Shown piece after piece: positions 38,551 through 50,279 of a stretch of DNA of 64,000 bases (its first letter is position 1; the number at the start of each line of letters is the position of its first letter). The notes under the pieces were generated by a model. It did not search any database. It was given only the letters and a program-made list of their open reading frames with translations, and was not told the DNA's origin. The DNA is taken from positions 22,384,501 to 22,448,500 of the forward strand of contig OZ018417.1 of NCBI GenBank assembly GCA_963969595.1. Reading direction: 5' to 3'. This stretch comes from Neckera pumila. Taxonomy: Eukaryota > Streptophyta > Bryopsida > Hypnales > Neckeraceae. Position numbers and translations under genes: made by a program.

Positions 38551-39866
38551 TTAATTTGATTTGAAGAAGAAGCTATTAGTATTTGCGCGCGCCTACCCTA
38601 TAACTTACTTGGTGGCAATAAAGTTCATCAGCAAAATGATCACACCTCTCAAAATTCCAATTTAGTTTGATGCAATTTTATTTTCTTAAGAGGAATTCAT
38701 TAATTTTGATTATAATTGTAGATTTTAAAAAGGGTTTATATTATATCTAAATAACTACATTATTATTTGTGAAGGTCTAAGAGATTATAGTTGAATTCAT
38801 TTATTAATGCTACATTGCAACCACGGCGGAAAAATTAATAGCAAAGAAGTTGACAACTCTAACAGGATGGAAGAAAGTTGAAGAAAAACTCTTACATCTC
38901 CACAAGAAGGTATCAAAAATTTGAACATCAAATTTAAATATAGGTTATTTAAAATGTTATTTAAACTTATCATTTTGAAATGCATTTTAAAAGTAGAAAT
39001 GACAAGAATTTCTTTTTAATGAAATATGAATGTTAATTGTTTTTTTATACAATGATGATGATTAATTTAAATCAAATTGTTACCATCTTGATATTTGATG
39101 TATTGGATGGACAACAATTTAAAAGAGTTGTTGAATCAAAGTACTTAATTCTTTATTTAATGTATTACAATACTTAAAGAACATGTTTTTGGTGTGGTGT
39201 CATTGTACATCTCTGACAATACTTGTCAAAAGATTGATGTTGAAAAAAAATAGACACCGAAAGCAATGTACATTTCAAAGTTGATACTCATGTTATCAAA
39301 GAAGATATAAAATAATTGGAAGTTACAACTGTTTTTTATCTTATGAAAGATCATTGATGGTAATTTCTAATCATTTAATTAGTTATATATTTTTCAATTA
39401 AAAAAAATATTGTATATTATGACATGCACTTATTGCTGATATATTGTTTTATATTATTAAAAGACATTCAACTATTGAAATTAAATAAATATATTTGATT
39501 TTATATTAGTTGTTAATCAATATGAAAGAATGACTATCCTATTTTAAATGGATTTTGAATTTATTTGCAGAATTCTCATGAAGATTGTCTTCTTCTTTGA
39601 TACATTATTGATGACCAATATGTGTGCAATTACAACTTTGAACTTGTTGTAATGGAAGTTTGAGAAGCTATTGAAATGGTATAGAACTTTAGTAAAATAA
39701 ATACTTCCTCTATTTCAAAACAACCTTCTGGTTGGACTATATGTTTGGGATTTTGTTGATGAAAATTACATTATTTATTTCAACCCATTTTGAGCTATAA
39801 GTAGAGTTGAACACACTCTTATTGTCCTAAAACTTTGAGTATTGTAGGCCTTTTAAAAGTGCAATA
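38551..39866. other. AT-rich intergenic DNA, no supported gene
   Basis: No gene or repeat recognised. Confidence 0.4.
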
Positions 39867-40795
39867 TCAACCCCTAAAGGACCAAGGCCTTTTTTTGCCA
39901 AAGAACTCTCAAAACTGCCATTTCTAGAGCAAAGAGTGAAAAAAATCTGAAAATTGTTTTTTTTGCACATCCAACCATTAAATCTTATACCTAACTAGTA
40001 TGACAATGTGCGGAAAAAATTTCAAAACTTTTGACCGCACAGATTGCAAGATATCTGCGTTCAAAGTGAAAAATACAAGATTTTCAGAACATTGCGGGAC
40101 TAGATTTTTTGACTTTGAACATTTTTAACTTAAATTTTTTGCACTACAGAGTTTTGAGCTTTAAATCTTCATAGTGGGGAATTGGGTTGAGAGTTTAGGA
40201 AAAAAAACGAAATTCAAAATTACTTACTTTTCATTCTTAAAAAAATTGTTAAGGAGAAGATACTACAAGATAGAAGGAAAATCTAAAATATTAATATCTT
40301 TTAGATGGAATTAAAATGCACTAATCCCAATGGTGAGATTGTTCTAGCAAGAAAACTAACCATGTGGAACTTTTCTTTTTGAAAAATTGCAAAACTTGCA
40401 TTCCAAAATGAATCGTACAAGTTATTTTTTTCAAGAAGATGCTCTAATTGCCCAAAAAACAAGATTGTCCATAAATTTCTCATAAAAAATCTAAATGAAA
40501 TGAATCAAAGCTTTCCAAGTAGGCAAAAATATAAGCTACAAGGAAAAAAGAATTAAAAAAAAATTAAATTTTTTTGTAAAATTTTTTTGTTGTCCCTTCT
40601 CCCTTGTTTTGAGCTTATTTGGGCATAACTTTTGTTCCCGGGCACCAATTGAAAAAAAGATTATATTCCCACAAAGTTTATCATTTTTTCTATCTTCAAA
40701 AAAAGTTTCAGAAAATCACAACAAAAATTCAGCCCGTAGGTACTTGCCCAAAATCCCATTTGTCCCCCAAAGGGACAATGGTCCTTTAGGGTTAA
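39867..40795. mobile_element. TTAA-family piggyBac-like element, subfamily A, forward, young copy
   Basis: Left flank TCAA at 39867-39870 and right flank TTAA at 40792-40795, a 4-bp duplication with one later change. Termini are CCCCTAAAGGACCAAGG and GGTCCTTTAGGG. It is nearly identical to 32544-33473, with unrelated flanks. Confidence 0.88.
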
Positions 40796-41700
40796 ATATA
40801 ACTATATTTATTCAATGCTTAAATGTATTATTCTACAAAAAATAGAATATTGATTATTGCTTTGAATTTGGGGATCTTGTAGGAATTGTTTTAAGTGAGG
40901 CACGGAGTTAGTGGACAATGTCATTGTGTTAGATGATATTGAAGATGGAATTGCATGTTCTACCTCAAGCCCTATCTGGTTGGTGGAGAGTGATGGTGAG
41001 GGCACTGCAAAAAATGCCTCTACTCCAATTTATATTCAATTGGTTTACAATGACCGTGATGCACACAATAGTCTTTTAGTGTAATTCTGATCATTGAAAC
41101 ACTTCTTGTGTTTCATGTAAAATGTTTCATGTAAAATGTTTCATGCAATATAAGGAAATGAAAATCATTTTCGGCCAATTATAGTGTACCACGTGTGCAA
41201 AATTTATTCTCTAACTACCCTACTATTGCATTTGTACACTTTCTTATACAACCACCTCAAAAGTGGCAGGAACTGCCATTCCACAATTAGAGACTAATAC
41301 TACCAAAGAAAGGAGTGTTTTTAGGTATAGTCCTAAATATAAGACTAGAAGTAATGACCTTTCAAGAGAGTTCCAATAAATTTCAGCAGAAAAATATGGC
41401 CATTCTACAATTTAGAGACTAGTACTACCAAAGAAAGGAGTGTTTTTAAGTATAGTCCTAAACATAAGACTAGAAGTAATGACCTTTCAAGAGAGTTCCA
41501 ATAAATTTTAGTAGAAACACGTGTACTTCTAATAAATTTATACTAAAAATCTCTTCAAAAGTCATTACTTATTATCTTATGTCTAGGAAATTTAAAACTC
41601 ATTTAAAACACTCCTCTTTTGTAGTGTTAGAGACAAAACAAATGACGACAAATAGAAAGGCTAGATGAAGGAGCACAAAATGAGACCTCTTTTGTTCTAA
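40796..41700. repeat. Tandem and inverted repeat unit, about 41285-41635
   Basis: A ~125-bp unit (TTAGAGACTAATACTACC through GAGTTCCAATAAATTT) is repeated in tandem at about 41288 and 41412. A third, diverged copy follows inverted at about 41545-41635 (GTCATTACTTATTATCTTATG, ACACTCCTCTTTTGTAGTG). The structure resembles a foldback element with one duplicated arm. The rest of the interval is unassigned. Confidence 0.65.
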
Positions 41701-42104
41701 ACAACGGTATCTCCTAATCTACTTGCTAAGAGCATTGCCACCGCAGGGCACCAAGTGGAGTTGACCCGGTGAGCTGGCGCGTCAGGCCAAGTATTTTCTG
41801 CCATCACAGGCACGTGGATTCTCTAGAAATGCTTGGCCACTTCAAGTTTTTAAGAGGGGACGAGCAAATGGGGAAGCCCTAGCGCGCCTCGCTATGGGGT
41901 TTGACTTCACTTTTACCCTAACTTTGAGGTATTAACGCCCCCAGTTGGCACTCAAATGTAAATAAAAGAGTTTAATTGCCATGGAATTCCTTTCTTTTGT
42001 ATGAAAAACAAAAGAAAAAGATACTTTTGACAACAAGAAAGATCCCTTTACTTATGTCTATCAAAATTAGTATGTAAGTATTTTCAACTTTTGTTGGGTT
42101 CCAA
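41701..42104. other. Short GC-richer patch, unassigned
   Basis: Contains GAGCATTGCCACCGCAGGG and CGCGTCAGGCCAAG, similar in wording to the GC-rich foldback at 42888-43140 but with no clear partner arm. No gene. Confidence 0.35.
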
Positions 42105-42755
42105 GTGAAAAGAGTAGCTCACTATATACACATGGTGTGGTAGAACAAACAACGTGGAATAAGTAAATTAGATGTAATAGGAGCTGCACCACTCATAGTT
42201 TATTCAAATTAAAGTAAGAATTGTGTTAGAAGTGGAATTTTAGACCTCATTTAGGCATAGTAGAATTATTTTTTTCAAAAAACTTTGTACTAAGAAAAGC
42301 TGTTGAATTAAGATAAATTTCATCTTCAAAAATCCATTTGAGATTTCAAGTCTTCAAAAATCCGTTTTTTTGTACATTTTTAGAAATTTGTCCATAACAT
42401 AGTACATAGTAGAAATTTATCCATAACTATGCATTTCTACAAATTTAGAAAAAAAATTCCCTTCTATTCCTCTTTTGAAATTTGTTCATAACATTTTATT
42501 GGAGTCTTGAAATCACAAACGGATTTTTGGAGGTGAAATTCATCTTGATTTAACAACTTTTGTTAGTACAAAGTTTTTTGAAAAATTATTCTACTATGCC
42601 TAAATGAGGTTTGAAATTCCACTTCTAACACAATTCTTACTTTTGAATAAACTATGAGTTGTGGAGCTCCTACTACATCTAATTTACTTAGTCCACATTT
42701 TTTATTCTACCTCCTACCACCCTATGTGTATATAGTGAGCTTCGCTATTAGTTCA
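42105..42755. mobile_element. Long-arm foldback element, copy 1 (uninterrupted)
   Basis: The left arm reads AGCTCACTATATACACATGG, then CCTCATTTAGGCATAGTAG; the right arm repeats these inverted (CTATGCCTAAATGAGG, then GTGTATATAGTGAGCT). Nearly the whole element is palindromic. This is the empty-site reference for insertions in the copies at 43262 and 32272. The superfamily is unclear; long arms suggest Mutator-like or other foldback elements. Confidence 0.7.
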
Positions 42756-42887
42756 AAAATACAAACTAAATTGGAATGCCTTTGAAACAATGCGATCTAG
42801 TTCTCAATGAACTAAGAAAAAGCTTTTTGAGTTTTAATTTCAAAACCATCAAAATCTTTTGCTTTACATATTTGGCATCCATTATAT

Positions 42888-43140
42888 ATTTGATGCCCTT
42901 GTTTGGCGAGTCAATCGTGGGGCAGAGGAAGAGTGGTAAAGTCCCACTCTTCAAATCCACTCACCAAAACCCCACTTGGCGCCCCTCTTTGGTGAGTATG
43001 CGGTAGCGATGTCCTAATCCCCACGCCTGACGCGCCAAAGAGGGGCGCCAAGTGCAACCTTGGCGTGTGGATTCAGAGAATGGGGCTTTGCCGCTCTTGC
43101 TCTCCCCCACTGCTAACGCACTAAGCAAGCACCCCAAATG
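42888..43140. mobile_element. GC-rich foldback element with perfect 20-bp inner arms
   Basis: CACTTGGCGCCCCTCTTTGG at 42973-42992 is exactly complemented at 43035-43054. The complementarity continues outward, less perfectly (GTGGGGCAGAGGAAGAGTGG against a minus-strand GTGGGGGAGAGCAAGAGCGG). The composition contrasts sharply with the AT-rich surroundings. Outer limits are approximate. Confidence 0.55.
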
Positions 43141-43261
43141 GGTATTATTGCAAAGAATTTAGTTTTGATATAAAACTTATAGAATTTTAACTTCCAATGC
43201 ATTAATAAGCACTCCCTCACATTGCTTCAAAAGCACTTCCAACTTACTTTGAGTTTGTAAG

Positions 43262-44805
43262 GAAGAAGGTAGCTCACTATATACACATGGGATGGCAGGA
43301 GGTAGAACAAACAATGTGGGATAAGTAAATTAGATGTAGTAGGAGCTCCACCACTCATAGTTTTTTCCAAAGTAGGAATTTTATTAGAATTAAAATTTCA
43401 ATCCTCATTTAGGCATAGTTGGATAGCATTTTCTAAAAAACTTCAAGCTAAGAAAAGATGTGAAATCAAGACAAATTTCATCTCCAAAAACCTGTTTGTG
43501 ATTTCAAGACTCTAATCAAAAGTTATGGACAAATTTCAAAAGAGGATTAGAAGGGAAATTTTTTTTACATTTGTAGAAATGCATAGTAGAAATTTGTCCA
43601 TGACCTTTGACTAGAGACTTGAAATCACAATCGTATTTTTGGAGGTGAAATTTGTCTTGATTTCACATCTTTTAACAATTCAAAGTTTTTTGGAAAAAGC
43701 TATTCTACTATGCCAAAATGAGGTTTGAAATTTTAATTCTAACACAATTCCTTCTTTGGAAAAAACTATGACTATGAGTGGTTGAGCTCCTTCTAATTCC
43801 TAAAGGACCATTGTCCCTTCGGGGGACAAATGGGATTTCGAGCAGGTACCTACGGGCTGAATTTTTGTCGTAATTTTTTAAAACTTTTTTTGGAGATAGA
43901 AAAACTGATAAGCTTCATGGGAATGTAAATTTTTTTCAATTGGTGCCTGGGAACAAGAGCTATGCCCAGGAACAAGAGCTATGCCCCAATAAGCTCAAAA
44001 CAGGGGACGGTGGGTAGCAAAAAAAAATTTCAAAAATTTAATTTTTTTTTAAATTTTTCTTTTCCTTATAGATTATATTTTTGTCTATTTGGAAAGCTTT
44101 GATTCATTTCATTTGGATTTTTTATGAGAAAGTTATGGACAATCTTTGTTTTCGGGCAATTAGAGCATCTTCTTGAAAAAAATAACTTGTAGGATTCATT
44201 TTGGAATGAATTTTTTGTAATTTTTCGAAAAAGAAAGTTCCACATGGTTTATTTTTCTTGCTAGAACAATCTCACCATTGGGATTAGTGCATTTTAATTC
44301 CATCTAAAAGATATTAATATTTTAGATTTTCCTTCTATCTTGTACCTACTTCCACTTAACAATTTTTTTAAGAATGAAAATGAAGTAATTTTGAATTTCT
44401 TTTTTTGTCCTAGACTCTCAACTCAATTCTCCACTATAAAGATTTAAAGCTCAAAACTCTATAGTGCAAAATTTTTAAGTTAAAAATGTTCAAAGTCAAA
44501 AAATCTAGTCCCGCAATGTACTGAAAAACTTGTTTTTTTCACTTCAAACACAGATATCTTGCAATCCGTGCGGTCAAAAATTCTGAAATTTTTTTCACAT
44601 TTTCATACTAGTTAGGTATAAGGTCCTATGGTTAGATGTGCAAGAAAAACAATTTTTAAATGTTTTTACTCTTTGCTCTAGAAATGGTAGTTTTGAGAGT
44701 TTTTGGCAAAAAAAGGCCTTGGTCCTTTAGGGGCTAATTACTTATCCCACATGGGTTGCTCTACCTCCTACCACTCCATGTGCCTATAGTAAGCTTCTCT
44801 TCCCT
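43262..44805. mobile_element. Long-arm foldback element, copy 2, interrupted by a TTAA-family element
   Basis: The left arm starts TAGCTCACTATATACACATGG at about 43272. The right arm resumes at 44738 after the insertion and ends near CATGTGCCTATAGTAAGC. It aligns with 42105-42755, which lacks the insertion. Confidence 0.7.
43793..44737. mobile_element. TTAA-family piggyBac-like element, subfamily A, reverse, with CTAA duplication
   Basis: CTAA flanks both ends (43793-43796 and 44734-44737) in place of TTAA. Termini are TTCCTAAAGGACC and GGTCCTTTAGGGG. The uninterrupted foldback copy has one CTAA at the matching place (near 42691). A 21-bp internal duplication is visible near 43960-43990 (AACAAGAGCTATGCCC twice). 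Confidence 0.88.
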
Positions 44806-45864
44806 CTTACAACTCAACAAAGGTGAATAAGCATTTGTACCAATTTTCTAGATACAAAATAAAGGAAACTTTATTCTAGTTGGGAATTGCCTTTTGTTCA
44901 ATTTTTTCACACAAATAAAGGAAACATTATTGAGGTTAAAATATCCTAAGAAAAAAATTTGAGGGTCAAATGGGGTATGTGCCTTGAAGATGGGGTGAGA
45001 AGGATTGTCAGTACCTCAAAATTGGGTTGAAAAAGGTAGTCATAGCCTTTGGCAAGCCTCGCTCAAGGCTCACCATTTCCTCATGTATCCTTCAAATTTT
45101 GGCTCGGCCGGGTAGTTTTTCCCGTTTGACGCGTCAACCGTAGGGAAGTAAAAGAAGCCAGGGCCTGCCCACTACCTGTGTTAGGCCCCTTGGCGCCCTG
45201 CTGTAGGGAAGCTCTAACACAGGGGAATGGAGCCAAATGCTATCTAATTTTGACCGAATGTTATTAGTATTGGTGTTGGTGTTATCAGTATTGGTGTTGG
45301 TGTTGAGCATTAAATTGAGCATTCAGTTGAGCTTGCACGTTCCACAAGGCTTCTTGAGTGTGACCCTTCATAGCTTTTGCATATAGTGTCCAAATGTCAT
45401 GTTCTTTGGCGCTTCCTTTCCCTTGCTAATAAGAAAATATAAAAACTTGATAGTGCAATAATAGTATTGAGACATAGAAGAGATGTACACTTTTTCTAAA
45501 ATAGGCACCTTTTGTACAGATTCTCATGATGATCAATTGGGGGATACACAAAAGGGTAATTTTGGAATGACTAAGATCTCATTTGAGTAAAAAATATATA
45601 AAATATAATATATAAAATGATTAAAATGGAAAGAATATGAGATCTGGATTTTGCATCACATTATAATCATACATTTCAAATTGTGAGGTCAAAAGCTAGT
45701 CCCCTTGCTATTGGAGAAGTGTCACTCGACATGACAAGTAAATAACTACTCCATATCCTTTTGTACGGCACACATCTTCACTATTGAATATAATTTTTTT
45801 TTTTGTCTTTGTTTGTATTTATATACACATAGAACATATTTTGCATTAGGTTTTAGAGATGACT
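44806..45864. other. Intergenic DNA, no supported gene
   Basis: A GC-richer patch at about 45105-45235 and a short GTTGGTGTTATCAGTATTG direct repeat near 45264-45305 are the only features noticed. Confidence 0.4.
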
Positions 45865-47352
45865 TTAATCACTAAATGTCCAAGGGTTTTCTTTTTTTTT
45901 TTGAGCTTCTTGGAATTTGTTCTAAATTGGAAAAAAATCCAACAATTTGATAAGTTTCATCAATTTATTTTTAATTATAACCATACAAAATTCAAATTAG
46001 ACATATTAGAAAATCACATGAGAAAGGACATACAACAATATCACAACTACTGAATGTGCTCATAGTATAAATATTTTTAATATAGGTGTTTATAACATAG
46101 ATATCCTATAATTATAGGAGATTTTTATAATATAGAAATTTACAATATAGATGTATAGACTCCTATGCTCATGATTCTAGACTCATATAATAGCAGCCAT
46201 GCTAATTGATGACTCAATTACAAACAATCATATATATAATTCCATTATAAGATTCCATATATTACACAAGTAATGAAGAAAAATAATTCACTCATATACT
46301 TATTTAAAAAATATGGTTTAAAAGATTTGGTATTATGAAGTGTTGCCTTGACCTTTTATAGCAAAGAAGCTTGAGCAAATGTAAGTAGTAGTATATCAAA
46401 AATGTTCCTTTTATCTTTAATCATAAAAGGAAGTCATGGTCACTAAGTGTCTGATGGATGACAGAGGATCCTTCTATGTGGGATTGTAAGATAGATGTGC
46501 ATGACTTTCATCCTTGAAATTTTGTGTGAAAAGAGAAGGTCGTATGCACTAGTGCTCTTGGTTTATTTTAAGCATAAAGCTCAATGGAATCATGAGCAGG
46601 ATCTTGTACAACACTATTCTTAGATCATGTGGTAAATTTTTGTGATGTTCGACCGCACAAATTAAAAGATATCAACATTCAAAGTGAAAGAAAACGTTTT
46701 TTTTCAAGAAGATGCTTTGATTGCCCACAAAACAAGAAACTCTATCATTAGGGGACATTTGAGGCCTCTAGAAGACTGCAAGTTTCTTTGCATTCCCAGA
46801 CTGTGGGAACGCAGGGAAGCAGCTAGCTGATGTGGTCGACACTATGCCACGTCATTTTTGGCGAAAAAAAAAAAAAAAAAAAAAATTTGCTTAGAATGAT
46901 ATTTTGGGCTATTTATTTTTTATTTTATTTTATTTTTCTTAAAAAATCTGACAGCTCGTACCGGCTGTTCACAGAATTGGGATAGCATTGGGAACGGGCC
47001 TGAAACGGTCTTCTAAAGGCCTCAAATGTCCTCTAATGAATTTTCATAGTACTAATCCAAATGGAATGAATCAAAGCTTCTTATTTAGACCAAAATATAA
47101 TGTATTAGAAAAAAGTAATCAAAAGTTTATTTCAGGATTTTTTTGCAACCTGGTCTCCCCCGTTTTGAGGTTATTCTAGCATAACTTTTGCTTCTGGGCA
47201 TCGATTAAAATAAATATTACATTCCCAGAAAGCGAATAAGTTTTTCTATCTTATGGAAAAGTTTCAGAAAGTTTCACCAAAAATTGAGCTCATAGGAACC
47301 TTCCCGAAAACCATTTTGTCCTCCGTAGGGACAATGGGACTTTAAGGGTTAA
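45865..47352. mobile_element. Disrupted TTAA-family element, subfamily A, forward orientation
   Basis: TTAA at 45865-45868 with left terminus TCACTAAATGTCCAAGGG, and TTAA at 47349-47352 with right terminus GGGACTTTAAGGG. The right part keeps subfamily A order (GACCGCACAAATTAAAAGAT, AAGAAGATGCTTTGATTGCCC, CAAATGGAATGAATCAAAGC, CTCCCCCGTTTTGAGG). Roughly 45900-46590 is foreign or diverged sequence, and 46746-47038 is a separate insertion. The left boundary is inferred. Confidence 0.55.
46746..47038. mobile_element. Small terminal-inverted-repeat element nested in a TTAA-family element
   Basis: The left end, CATTAGGGGACATTTGAGGC and on to about 46776, is repeated inverted at the right end (to CCTCTAATG at 47038) with two mismatches over about 31 bp. 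It interrupts the subfamily A order between the AACAAGA and TTTTCAT blocks. It contains a 22-base A run. Length 293 bp. A convincing target duplication was not seen, so the superfamily is open. Confidence 0.7.
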
Positions 47353-48689
47353 AGAACTTATTGGGCTTAATTTGATATTTGACTAATATGGAATTTAAGT
47401 GAACATTTTCATGCATAGCAATGTGCTTGGACTAAGAGGATAAGAGTGGGATAAGTGTAGGGTAGAAGGTTCTACAAGCCCTCAAGCTCTAAAATTGTCC
47501 ACCTCCTCAAATGTACATTACTTGTACATGTTGCTTTTTTGTAGCCTTAAGCAATGTACAAGTAACTTTTGTAGCCTTTATAGGAGGTGGGCAATTTTAG
47601 AGCCCTATGCCATTTCAACATCAAGATTTCATAACTAATTCCTCAAAGCTCCAAAAAGTACGAAATAACTTGGATTAGATGCCAATTCCACTTGTCTTTC
47701 AAGAAAATTTATTGAAAAATGTTTTAGAGCATTCCCACCAAGGACATTCCCTCTCCTTGTTCGGATGAAATTCATCCGGATAAGGAAGAAAACTCCCTAC
47801 CAAGGTTCTCTATCCTTAAATATTTAGAGAACTCAAGGCCCAATCCCCTATAGGAAGGAAAATTTATTAATTAGCGAATTCAAAGTCACCTTTTTTTTAT
47901 ATATATTTGGGGTAGAGCAATACTGGTGGAGAAGAACATTTCCTATCCCTATATTTGTTCTTTCTTCATCAATATGGAGATAGGGATGGGGAAGAATTGG
48001 TGGGGGCGTTTCACCTCCACCAAACTCAGTTTCACCTCTTCAATGAGCAATTTATGGACCTCCTACCTTCCCGTACCTGTTCAGTACATGGTATGACCAG
48101 ATGGCAGATAATCCAAACCATTGTACTCCATATTTTTTAAATTGTAAGGTAGAACCAACAATCCTGCAATCCATTTCACACTTCTTTTGTGGCAGTTTGT
48201 CCCAAGCCCCAGCAAGCCTGCATCCAGTATTTCCGTCCCCTTTTGCCCCACCTGGGGATTTGTCATTTGTGTCCATGGAACCCACTGATGGAAGCTGACA
48301 TCTGCTGCTGGGTTCAGGAATTCTCTTTCCTGATTGTGGAATGGACTGAAGCCAAGGGGCCTTGACCTTCCAAGATCCCCTTTTAACTCTTATGCACAAA
48401 GGCCCAAACTCAGACACTTGTCACGCAATGGAAAGGGGCACCACCAGAGTTGAGTCCCACCATCGGCCTGCCTGCCCGCCTGTGGGTCATTACATAACAT
48501 CCTTTTGCACTTGGACACGCCAAGGAACTTATTTCCACCTTCTAGGGAGAATCACCAAACAAGTGATGCCCACTTCTTAGGGCAACACGTGGAGACAATG
48601 GGGAACTTACAGGAGGAGATAGTGAAGAACCGAGGAAGCAGACTGATCAATGCAAACCAAGTCTGAGGAATGCAACCCATTTCTGACCC
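47353..48689. other. Unassigned region; possible small TIR element at 47727-48010
   Basis: GAGCATTCCCACCAAGGAC at 47727 has a loose inverted partner ending at 48010 (ATTGGTGGGGGCGTT). From about 48000 to 48600 the composition is balanced, and open frames of up to about 120 codons occur on both strands, without recognisable domains. Confidence 0.3.
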
Positions 48690-49016
48690 ATTTCTAAAAT
48701 ACTAAGGCATTTTCTGGCTCCGAAACCATTGAAAATTGCCATGTTTGTTGCAATCACCCAAGAAACAAACAAACGAACAAAAAAATTTAGACTCTAACTG
48801 TAGGATCTTGTACTTAATCCCTAAAAGTCCATTATCCCTTTGGAAGACAAATGGAATTTTGGGCAGGTACCTATGGGCTGAATTTTTGTTGTGATTTCCT
48901 GAAACTTTTTTTGAAGATAAGAAAAATTGCTAAGCTTTGTGAGAATATTATTTTTTTTCAATTTGGTGCCCAGAAAAAAAAGTTATGCCCAAATAAGCTC
49001 AAAAAAATATTTTTTT
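48690..49016. mobile_element. Fragments of two TTAA-family elements, one inserted in the other
   Basis: About 48697-48813 matches the left end of a forward subfamily A element (ACTAAGGCATTTTCTGGC, then TGTAGGATCTTGTACTTAA). It is cut by a reverse-oriented copy starting at TTAA 48814-48817 (TCCCTAAAAGTCCATTATCCC, then TGGTGCCCAG and AAATAAGCTCAAAA), which itself is truncated near 49016. Confidence 0.6.
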
Positions 49017-49845
49017 AGATTCCCGAACCCTCAAAGAAACCTTGCTGCTCGACAAAGTTGCTCGCACCGGTAACGAGGTTCTCTTGCTGCCCGGCAAGCT
49101 GCCCGTTGCCAAGCTGCCTACCAAAACAGGTATGTTTCTCCAACCCGCACTTTGAGAAATTTTTTGCTGCCCGATACCCACCCAAGCAATAATATTACCT
49201 TAGAATATTATCTCCTAAAGTTCCTTGACGGTATCCACCCAAGAAATAATATTCTTAGAATATTGACTTCTAAAGTTTCCATGACAATGTTTTCACCAAA
49301 AATACTCCAAAACTGCCCTTTCAAGTACAAGTACTATATCTTGTAGAAAAAAAAAGCATTTTGGACTCATTGCATTGTAGGATTTTAGTTATAGTATGCT
49401 ACTATTAAAAAATGTGGAAAAAATTCCAAAACCTTCCACCGTGGGGATTGGGAGATATTAGCGTTTGAAAATAAAGTGCTATACCTTATAGAAACAAAAA
49501 TATTTGGGACACATCAAATAGTAATAGTACTTAGTTATAGTATGCTAATATCAAGAAATGTGGAAAAAATTCAAAAATCTACCATGTAAGGATTTATGTC
49601 AATTCAAATCCTTTTGTTGTCCCTGCAAGAAACTAGGCATCTGTACTTTAGAAGTTAAAATTGGGAATATGTGAATGAGAAATGGTGGTCCTTATTTTAC
49701 AAAAAATACTTAAACAAGTGGGCTACAGTTATGCTTGAAAATCAGCAACCCCTTTAGAATTATGCAAGAATTATGCAAAACTTAGGAAAAAATAGTAAAT
49801 AATAAAAAATAGAGAAGATTCAAAATATTAAATTTTGAAGTGCAT
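49017..49845. mobile_element. Unassigned insert plus subfamily B fragment, with a ~55-bp tandem duplication
   Basis: 49017-49182 is GC-richer and unassigned. ACCCAAGMAATAATATT units at about 49187 and 49243 form a tandem pair. From about 49263 the sequence follows subfamily B (GTTTTCACCAAAAATACTCC, AAACTGCCCTTTCAAG, then TAGGAAAAAATAGTAAATAA) to about 49845. A TAGTTATAGTATGCTA block occurs twice within it. No right terminus is seen. Confidence 0.5.
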
Positions 49846-50190
49846 ATGAAAGATATTCCTTTTCTCCACCTTCTACTAATTTACAACCTAAAATATGCAA
49901 ATTTCAACAACAAATATTTATCCAAAATCATACCACTATTTAAAATAGCAAGCTTGGGTTCTATTAAGTTTTCTAAGTGCATTTAAAAGAAATTCTTTAT
50001 TCCCACCTTCTATTCCATTTCAACCTAAAATATGCAAATTCCAACAACAGATATCTGAGAATTTTAAAGTCCACATGAAAGAAATTCCTTGTCTCCACTT
50101 TCTATTAAAATTCAACCTAGAATATGCAAATTTTGACAGGAAATATTTGTCCAAAATCAGAATATTGCTTAAGATAGTAGACTTGGGTTT
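49846..50190. repeat. Short tandem array, about three units of 90-130 bp
   Basis: Units beginning AAGTGCATATGAAAGATATTCC recur near 49848, 49975 and 50067, each followed by CACCTTCTA and AACCTAAAATATGCAAATT. Confidence 0.65.
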
Positions 50191-50279
50191 GAAGGATTAC
50201 ATTTGACTAGGTCAATCCTTAAAAATACAACTTTCTGATGATAAAGGAATAATTCCATTTGGAACTAAATACATAACAT

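Noticed and set aside
48052..48417. 121-codon open frame on the minus strand with some Cys and Lys, considered as a BED-type zinc finger
   Set aside because: Cys/His spacing does not fit a BED finger and the opposite strand is equally open; likely chance in a GC-balanced patch.
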